A DNA stretch of 64,000 bases from Terriglobia bacterium (GTDB taxonomy: Bacteria; Acidobacteriota; Terriglobia; Terriglobales; Acidobacteriaceae). Position numbers and translations under genes: made by a program. The DNA is taken from the NCBI GenBank assembly GCA_020073185.1, contig JAIQFT010000018.1:1-64000 (forward strand), written 5' to 3'. Below are positions 59,069-64,000 of this stretch, piece by piece. Positions within the stretch are counted from its first letter, which is position 1; every line of letters begins with the position of its first letter. The notes beneath the pieces were generated by a model. That model was not told the DNA's origin, searched no databases, and was given only the letters and a program-made list of their open reading frames with translations.

Positions 59069-59974
59069 CTACGACGCCACGCTCGCCATCTTTCCCAGTT
59101 CAAGATGCTGCACGATCTTCTCCAGCTTGGCGCGGTTCTCCGGTTTCATGCGCGTCAGCGGCAGCCGGTAGTTTTCCTCGATCTTGCCCATCATGGCGAG
59201 CACCGCCTTCACCGGGATCGGATTCGACTCGATAAAGTTCGCCTGCATCAGCGGCAGGTAGCGCCGACAAATCGCGCGTGCCTTCTTCCAATCGTTGCCC
59301 AGCGCCGCGCGCGTCATCTCGGTCATCTGGCGCGGAATCTCGTTCGACGCCACCGAAATAATGCCCACGCCACCCAGCGAGATCACCGGCAGCGTCATCG
59401 CGTCGTCGCCCGAGAACACCAGGAAGCTCTCCGGTACGGCGTTGAACACATCGGCAATTTGCGACATATTTCCGCTGGCCTCCTTTACCCCGATGATCTT
59501 CGAGATCTGCGCCAGCCGGCCCAGCGTCGCCGGCTCCAGGTTCGCGCCCGTGCGGCCGGGCACGTTGTACAGGATCAGTGGCTTGTCCACCGCCTCGGCG
59601 ATCGCCCGGAAGTGCTGGTACTGCCCCTCCTGCGTCGGCTTGTTGTAATACGGCGACGCCGTCAGGATCGCGTCCACGCCCTGCATCGCCGCCACGGTCT
59701 TCGCCTTCTCGACCGCGTCTTGCGTGCTGTTTGAGGTTGCGCCGGCGACGATCGGCACGCGCCCGTGCGCCACCGTAATCGTCACCTCGACGACCCGCAG
59801 CCATTCTTCACGCGACAGCGTCGGTGTCTCGCCCGTCGTGCCGCAGGGGACAAGAAAGTCAATGCCGCTCTCGACCTGCCATGCGACCAGGTCTTTGAGC
59901 GCGGGCTCGTCAATCGATCCGTCCGCCTTGAAGGGCGTGACAATGGCTGTGCCGCAGCCATAAATCTGCTTCAT
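59069..59974 (-). CDS. dapA: 4-hydroxy-tetrahydrodipicolinate synthase DapA
   Basis: DapA condenses pyruvate with aspartate semialdehyde, the first committed step to lysine. The 301-residue TIM-barrel has VPCGTTGETPTLS (substrate loop), ILYNVPGRTG with the catalytic tyrosine and IIGVKEASGNM with the Schiff-base lysine. Length is normal. It follows dapB by about 65 bases on the same strand, in the order asd-lysC-dapB-dapA. Confidence 0.96.
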   Translation of the reverse strand: MKQIYGCGTAIVTPFKADGSIDEPALKDLVAWQVESGIDFLVPCGTTGETPTLSREEWLRVVEVTITVAHGRVPIVAGATSNSTQDAVEKAKTVAAMQGVDAILTASPYYNKPTQEGQYQHFRAIAEAVDKPLILYNVPGRTGANLEPATLGRLAQISKIIGVKEASGNMSQIADVFNAVPESFLVFSGDDAMTLPVISLGGVGIISVASNEIPRQMTEMTRAALGNDWKKARAICRRYLPLMQANFIESNPIPVKAVLAMMGKIEENYRLPLTRMKPENRAKLEKIVQHLELGKMASVAS

Positions 59975-60039
59975 AAATCACCTGTGATGAAGAAATCGAT
60001 TCGTACAGTCTAAATTCTCGGCCCGGTGAACGGTGAACT

Positions 60040-60723
60040 TTAGCGCAATTCGCGGAAGATGTCTTTGAAATCGTAGAACCCGCTTTTGCCCTGGAGCCAC
60101 TCCGCCGCCCGCACCGCGCCCTCGGCAAATCCGCGTCGCGACTTGGCCTCGTGTACCAGCGTGATGCTGTCGCCCGCCGATTCGAATGTTACCTGGTGCA
60201 TCCCAACCACGTCGCCCTCGCGCTCCGACTCGATCGGCAGCTCCGCCTGCACCGTGTCGCGAATCACGTTGCGGATCGCCACCGCCGTACCCGACGGCGC
60301 ATCCTTTTTATGTACGTGATGTCTCTCCAGGATCCGTCCTTGGTAGCCGTAGCGCACGGCAGGCGCGACCGCGCGTGCGATATCGAAAAACAGGTTGACG
60401 CCGATGGAAAAATTCGCGGCATACAGCAATCCGATTCCGCTCTGCTCGACCAGCGGCTTAATGCGCGGCAACTCGCCGTACCACCCGGTCGTGCCCACCA
60501 CCAGGTTGGCGTGCGACCGAATGCAGGCCGCGATGTTCTCTACCACCGACGTAGGAGTCGTGAAATCGATGACCACGTCGATTGTTTCCAGCAGCCCGGG
60601 CGTGAGCTTGCGCGCGCCTTGGTTGTCGGCGCTCCCGAACACCGTTACCGCATGCCCGCGCTCGCGTGCCACCTCGGCCACCAGCGACCCAGTCTTCCCG
60701 CGGCCCAAAAGTAGCAAATTCAT
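60040..60723 (-). CDS. dapB: 4-hydroxy-tetrahydrodipicolinate reductase DapB
   Basis: The 227-residue product reduces hydroxytetrahydrodipicolinate with NAD(P)H. The N-terminal Rossmann loop is MNLLLLGRGKTGSLVAE, shorter than in E. coli DapB (273 residues). The substrate site HHVHKKDAPSGTAVAIRN has the conserved H-H-x-x-K-x-D-x-P-S-G-T-A, and TTGWYGE and GVNLFFDIAR match short DapBs. Together with its neighbours it forms the lysine operon. Confidence 0.92.
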   Translation of the reverse strand: MNLLLLGRGKTGSLVAEVARERGHAVTVFGSADNQGARKLTPGLLETIDVVIDFTTPTSVVENIAACIRSHANLVVGTTGWYGELPRIKPLVEQSGIGLLYAANFSIGVNLFFDIARAVAPAVRYGYQGRILERHHVHKKDAPSGTAVAIRNVIRDTVQAELPIESEREGDVVGMHQVTFESAGDSITLVHEAKSRRGFAEGAVRAAEWLQGKSGFYDFKDIFRELR

Positions 60724-60751
60724 GATGCCTCCCGGTCATTCCAACGCGGCA

Positions 60752-60785
60752 CTGGAAACTAGAAACCAGAAACTAGGAACTGCGT
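60752..60785. repeat. GAAACTA word repeat
   Basis: GGAAACTAGAAACCAGAAAC and then TAGGAACTGC repeat the word AGAAACT in the dapB-lysC gap. The same words occur at 23139-23165. Confidence 0.6.
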
Positions 60786-60787
60786 GT

Positions 60788-62167
60788 TTAGTCTCTCGCG
60801 AAGACTTCCGGGTCCGGATCGGCGAAAAACTTGTTGTGCAGCCGGCGTACCGCCTCGGGCACGTCGTCCTCGTTGATCACGAACGTGATGTTGATTTCCG
60901 ACGCCCCCTGCGAAATCATGCGCACGTTGATGTCACCCAGCGCCGTGAACACCTTCGCCGCCACGCCAGGGGTCTCGCGGATGTCGTCGCCCACCATGCA
61001 CACGATCGCGTTTCGCCCCCGGTATTGCACGTCCGCCATCTTCTCCAGGTCGGCCGCGATCGCCGGGATCGCCTCGTTGGAATCCACCGTCAGGGAGACG
61101 CTCACCTCCGAGGTCGACACCACGTCCACCGCGCAGCGATGCCGGTCGAACACTTCGAAGATGGACTTCATGAACCCGTGCGCGCCCAGCATGCGCGTCG
61201 CCACGATATCCACGATCGTGATCCGCTTTTTGGCCGCGATTGCCTTGAACGCGTTGCGGCAGTGCGGCGCGCGCGCGGTGATGCGCGTTCCCTCGTTGGC
61301 CGGGTTCCGCGAATTCAGCACGTGCACCGCGATATTTTTCTGAATCGCCGGCAGCAGCGTGGAGGGATGCAGCACCTTCGCCCCGAAATACGCCAGTTCC
61401 GCCGCTTCTTCGAATCCGATGGACTTGATGCGCAGCGCGTCCGGGCAAAGGTTGGGATCGGTGGTCTTCATCCCGTCCACGTCGGTCCAGATCTCGATGC
61501 GCTCGGCGCCCAAGGCCGCACCCACGATGGCCGCGGAGAAATCCGACCCGCCGCGGCCGATCGTCGTGGTCGTGCCTTCGCGGGTCGCCCCGATAAAACC
61601 GCCCATCACCGCCACGCACTTCTTCAGCGCCAGCGGACGCAGGCGCGCGCGCACGTTGTCGTTGGTGTCGTCCATCTGCGGGATGGCCTTGCCGTGATTC
61701 GCGTCGGTGACGATGCACTCGCGCGGGTCGACCAGCACCGCTTTCAGCCCATGCGAGCGGAAAGCCGCCGTCACCAGCTTGCTGGAAAGCCGTTCGCCGT
61801 AGGAGAGCACGTTGTCGGTGGTGCGCGCCGTCAACTCGCCGACCGCCGCGATGCCGCGCAGCAACTCGTCCAGGGCATCGAAATCCGCTTCCAGTTCGCT
61901 GTGAAGCTGTCCGAAGACCGCGCTGCCCAGCAACTCCGATGCCGCGTTGTAGTGCCTTTCGCGGACCGCGCGCGAGAGCTGGAGCGCGCTCTCGCGGTCG
62001 CCCGAACCCGCCGCCCGGGCCATCGCCACCAACTGGTCGGTGACCTTGGCCATGGCGCTGACCACCACCACCGGGTCCTGCGCTAGCCGGCTGCACACGA
62101 TGTCGGCCGCGCGCGCGATCGCCGTCGCGTCTTCCACCGAGGTGCCGCCGAATTTCATCACAATCAT
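60788..62167 (-). CDS. lysC: Aspartate kinase
   Basis: Aspartokinase phosphorylates aspartate, the entry to lysine, threonine and methionine. The 459-residue protein has VMKFGGTSVEDA at its start, the kinase core (TTTIGRGGSDFSAAIVGAALGAERIEIWTDVDGMKTTDPN) and C-terminal ACT domains (ITIVDIVATRMLGAHGFMKSIFEVFDRHRCAVDVVSTSEVSVSLTVD; INVRMISQGASEINITFVI) for feedback control. ATG at 62167 is taken; ten or so extra codons upstream lie in the repeat region. It is followed by a word repeat and dapB. Confidence 0.94.
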   Translation of the reverse strand: MIVMKFGGTSVEDATAIARAADIVCSRLAQDPVVVVSAMAKVTDQLVAMARAAGSGDRESALQLSRAVRERHYNAASELLGSAVFGQLHSELEADFDALDELLRGIAAVGELTARTTDNVLSYGERLSSKLVTAAFRSHGLKAVLVDPRECIVTDANHGKAIPQMDDTNDNVRARLRPLALKKCVAVMGGFIGATREGTTTTIGRGGSDFSAAIVGAALGAERIEIWTDVDGMKTTDPNLCPDALRIKSIGFEEAAELAYFGAKVLHPSTLLPAIQKNIAVHVLNSRNPANEGTRITARAPHCRNAFKAIAAKKRITIVDIVATRMLGAHGFMKSIFEVFDRHRCAVDVVSTSEVSVSLTVDSNEAIPAIAADLEKMADVQYRGRNAIVCMVGDDIRETPGVAAKVFTALGDINVRMISQGASEINITFVINEDDVPEAVRRLHNKFFADPDPEVFARD

Positions 62168-62186
62168 CGGCGGCCCCCGGAATCGA

Positions 62187-62300
62187 GCCACAGAGGACAC
62201 ACAGGTTTTTCAATCTGAAGAAAACAGTTCGTCGCCGGCAGACGAATACCGACGCCCAGGGAAATTGCTATTCCTGTGTTTCCTCCGTGTCCTCTGTGGC
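62187..62300. repeat. CCACAGAGGACAC-type palindromic repeat pair
   Basis: GCCACAGAGGACACACAGG (62187-62205) is mirrored by CCTGTG...CCGTGTCCTCTGTGGC (62273-62300). They enclose about 67 bases without a gene. The wording is that of the repeats at 2183-2215 and 2608-2641. Confidence 0.7.
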
Positions 62301-62325
62301 TAGAAACGGTCATTTGAATCGACGG

Positions 62326-63381
62326 CTAGTCTCCGAGGTATCCCTGCGCCTTGAGCAGCTCGGCATTGAGTAACGCCGCGCCCGCCGCGCCGCGGATGGT
62401 GTTGTGCGAGAGCACCGTGAACTTCCAGTCGAGCACGCCGCACGGCCGCAGACGGCCTACCGTGGCCGACATGCCCGCACCGCGGTCCACGTCGAAGCGC
62501 GGCTGCGGCCGGTCGGGCGCCGTGTCATAAATTACCGGCTGCTCCGGCGCGTTGGGCAGCCGCAACTCCTGCGGCACGCCGCGAAAACTGCGCCACACCT
62601 CGATAATCTCTTCCGCCCGCGCCGGCTTCTCCAGCTTTACCGACACTGACTCGGTATGCCCGTCTTCCACCGCCACGCGGTTGCACTGCGCGCTCATGGC
62701 GAACTCGGCGGAGTGAATGCGCGACGCGTCGGCGCGGCCCAGCAGCTTGCGCGTCTCCGCCTCCATCTTCTCTTCCTCGTTCGCGATATAAGGAATCACG
62801 TTGCCGAGGATGTCGAGCGACGCCACCCCGGGGTAGCCCGCCCCGCTGACCGCCTGCATGGTGACGGCCATCACCTTCTGCAGGCCAAAGCTCCGATGCA
62901 ACGGCCCCAGCGCCATCACTAGCCCGATGGCGGAGCAATTCGGATTGGTGACCACGAATCCGCCGCAGTCCTGCCGCCAGCGTTGCGCGCGGATCACCCT
63001 CACGTGATCGGCATTCACTTCGGGAACCACCAACGGGACGTCTTCCTGCATGCGCAGCGCGCTGGAGTTGGTAACCACGGCGCATCCGCTGGCGGCGAAA
63101 CACGGCTCCAGTTCGCTGGCGATGCCGGCGTCCAGCGCGGCGAAGATCACGCGCGGCGCTCCCTCCGGTGTCGCCGGGGAAATCTTCATCCGCGCCAGGC
63201 GCGCGGGAATCGGCGTTCGCAGCTGCCAGCGCACGATTTCCCCATACACCCGCCCGGCCGAGCGGTCCGACGCCGCCAGCCACGCCGGCTCAAACCACGG
63301 GTGGTGCTCCAGCAGTTGGATGAACCGCTGTCCGACCACTCCCGTCGCGCCCAGGATTCCCACAGGGATTTTCGATGGCAT
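62326..63381 (-). CDS. asd: Aspartate-semialdehyde dehydrogenase
   Basis: This enzyme reduces aspartyl phosphate to aspartate semialdehyde. The 351-residue protein is of the archaeal/fungal length class. Features: GILGATGVVGQRFIQLLEHHPWF (Rossmann loop), the catalytic cysteine in VVTNPNCSAIGLVMAL, and the C-terminal SAEFAMSAQCNRVAVEDGHTESVSVKLEKP with the substrate-binding residues. It heads the minus-strand lysine genes, divergent from galT. Confidence 0.94.
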   Translation of the reverse strand: MPSKIPVGILGATGVVGQRFIQLLEHHPWFEPAWLAASDRSAGRVYGEIVRWQLRTPIPARLARMKISPATPEGAPRVIFAALDAGIASELEPCFAASGCAVVTNSSALRMQEDVPLVVPEVNADHVRVIRAQRWRQDCGGFVVTNPNCSAIGLVMALGPLHRSFGLQKVMAVTMQAVSGAGYPGVASLDILGNVIPYIANEEEKMEAETRKLLGRADASRIHSAEFAMSAQCNRVAVEDGHTESVSVKLEKPARAEEIIEVWRSFRGVPQELRLPNAPEQPVIYDTAPDRPQPRFDVDRGAGMSATVGRLRPCGVLDWKFTVLSHNTIRGAAGAALLNAELLKAQGYLGD

Positions 63382-63552
63382 GGCGTCGTAGCCCTCTTCC
63401 GGTCACCGGGCCGGAGGATGCTCGCACCAGCGCACAAGTTCCGGAAAGGATATTTCGGATTTTACACGAATTCCGCGCTGCTCTTTTCTGTTCGCGCGGT
63501 GATAAGCTCCGCTGTTCAGCGGGGGAGGTCCGTGGTCCCCGACGGAGGCGCC

Positions 63553-64000
63553 ATGCCGGAGCTTCGCCAGAACCGCTTCACCAAGGAGTGGGTCATCATG
63601 GCGACGGAGCGCGCCAAGCGCCCGGAGGATCTCCGCGTCCAGCGCGACTCCCGTCCGCCTCTGCCCGCCTATTCGGAGAAATGCCCGTTCTGCCCTGGCA
63701 ATGAGCGGCTCGCTCCGCCCGCGGTGATGGCCATCCCCGGTGATGGCAAGTGGGAGGTCCGCATTGTGCCCAACAAATTCGCCGCGCTTTCCCGCGAAGG
63801 CGAGCCCTGGCGCAAGATCGAGCGCTCGCGCCGCAGCATGAACGGCGTCGGCATTCACGAGGTCATCGTCGAGACGCCGAACCACGCGCTCACCACCGCG
63901 CTCCTGCCGGTGGAAAACGTCGCCGCAATCCTGCGCGCCTACCGGCGGCGCTTCACCGAGATCAGCGCCGACCCGCGCATCGCCCACGTCACCATCTTCA
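63553..64000 (+). CDS. galT: Galactose-1-phosphate uridylyltransferase, N-terminal part (cut by window end)
   Basis: The frame from ATG 63553 stays open to the end of the window (149 residues). It reads MPELRQNRFTKEWVIMATERAKRPED at the N-terminus, then CPFCPGNE (zinc CxxC) and IVPNKFAAL, and IHEVIVETPNH, all GalT/HIT-superfamily landmarks. The catalytic HxHxQ would lie beyond the window. It transfers UMP from UDP-glucose to galactose-1-phosphate. GGAGG lies a few bases before the start. Confidence 0.92.
   Translation, partial: MPELRQNRFTKEWVIMATERAKRPEDLRVQRDSRPPLPAYSEKCPFCPGNERLAPPAVMAIPGDGKWEVRIVPNKFAALSREGEPWRKIERSRRSMNGVGIHEVIVETPNHALTTALLPVENVAAILRAYRRRFTEISADPRIAHVTIF

Noticed and set aside
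63382-63552. Lysine riboswitch or shared operator before asd
   Set aside because: The short leader shows no extended paired structure or L-box strings that I can recognise.

Overview
The window reads as a GC-rich, free-living, Gram-negative chromosome. The lpxD and LpxL-type genes imply lipid A, and there is a DmsE/MtrB porin-cytochrome pair, a complete Ccm membrane module and many secreted hypotheticals. Gene content and style (split transketolase, GxxExxY gene, CRP/FNR proteins with an N-terminal Cys-x2-Cys-x8-Cys motif, dispersed palindromes and word repeats in the gaps) fit Acidobacteriota, probably near the Terriglobia/Koribacter group. That placement is inference. No rRNA, intact tRNA, phage or CRISPR was seen.

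Layout. 1-7.5 kb: a minus-strand beta-oxidation set (fadB-like bifunctional enzyme, thiolase, acyl-CoA dehydrogenase) interrupted by small accessory genes (hicAB, a frameshifted hicB, a GxxExxY gene, the edge of an IS630-like element), with repeats at the junctions. 8-13 kb: NUDIX, patatin, double PilZ, GAF and split transketolase genes. 13-18.4 kb: thiC, then a translationally coupled cytochrome c maturation operon (ccmE, ccmA, an ICMT-like methyltransferase, ccmB, ccmC, ccmD) and tatA. 18.4-33.4 kb: single genes, including an RRM protein, a tetraheme cytochrome, a TMTC-like TPR membrane protein, an LLM oxidoreductase, a LuxR regulator with a degenerate receiver, a SYLF protein, an LpxL-type acyltransferase, lpxD, a P-loop NTPase and a RibD-like reductase. 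33.8-37.5 kb: a large LVIVD/Ig-type lipoprotein and a PEBP protein.

37.6-54.9 kb is the most striking part: two CRP/FNR-type regulators (the second without a DNA-binding domain), a decaheme DmsE/MtrA-type cytochrome, an MtrB/PioB-type outer-membrane barrel, a 19-heme cytochrome with a C-terminal membrane anchor, a b-type cytochrome, an 11-heme cytochrome fused to a b-type cytochrome, a 7-heme NapC-like protein, a radical SAM/SPASM AhbD/NirJ-like protein, a YwiC-like membrane protein, a third CRP/FNR regulator, the iron-sulfur repair protein RIC and a cysteine-rich mini-protein. A palindrome of the form GTGA-N6-TCAC recurs upstream of the transcription units (six exact copies and one near copy). 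The layout suggests one regulated electron-transfer route from quinone, through the periplasm, across the outer membrane. The ccm genes at 15-18 kb would make the c-type cytochromes.

55-64 kb: a TMEM175-like channel, a dicarboxylate/amino-acid symporter, the lysine pathway (dapD, dapA, dapB, lysC, asd), and the start of galT. A small MITE-like element with terminal inverted repeats and a 9-bp target duplication lies between dapD and dapA.
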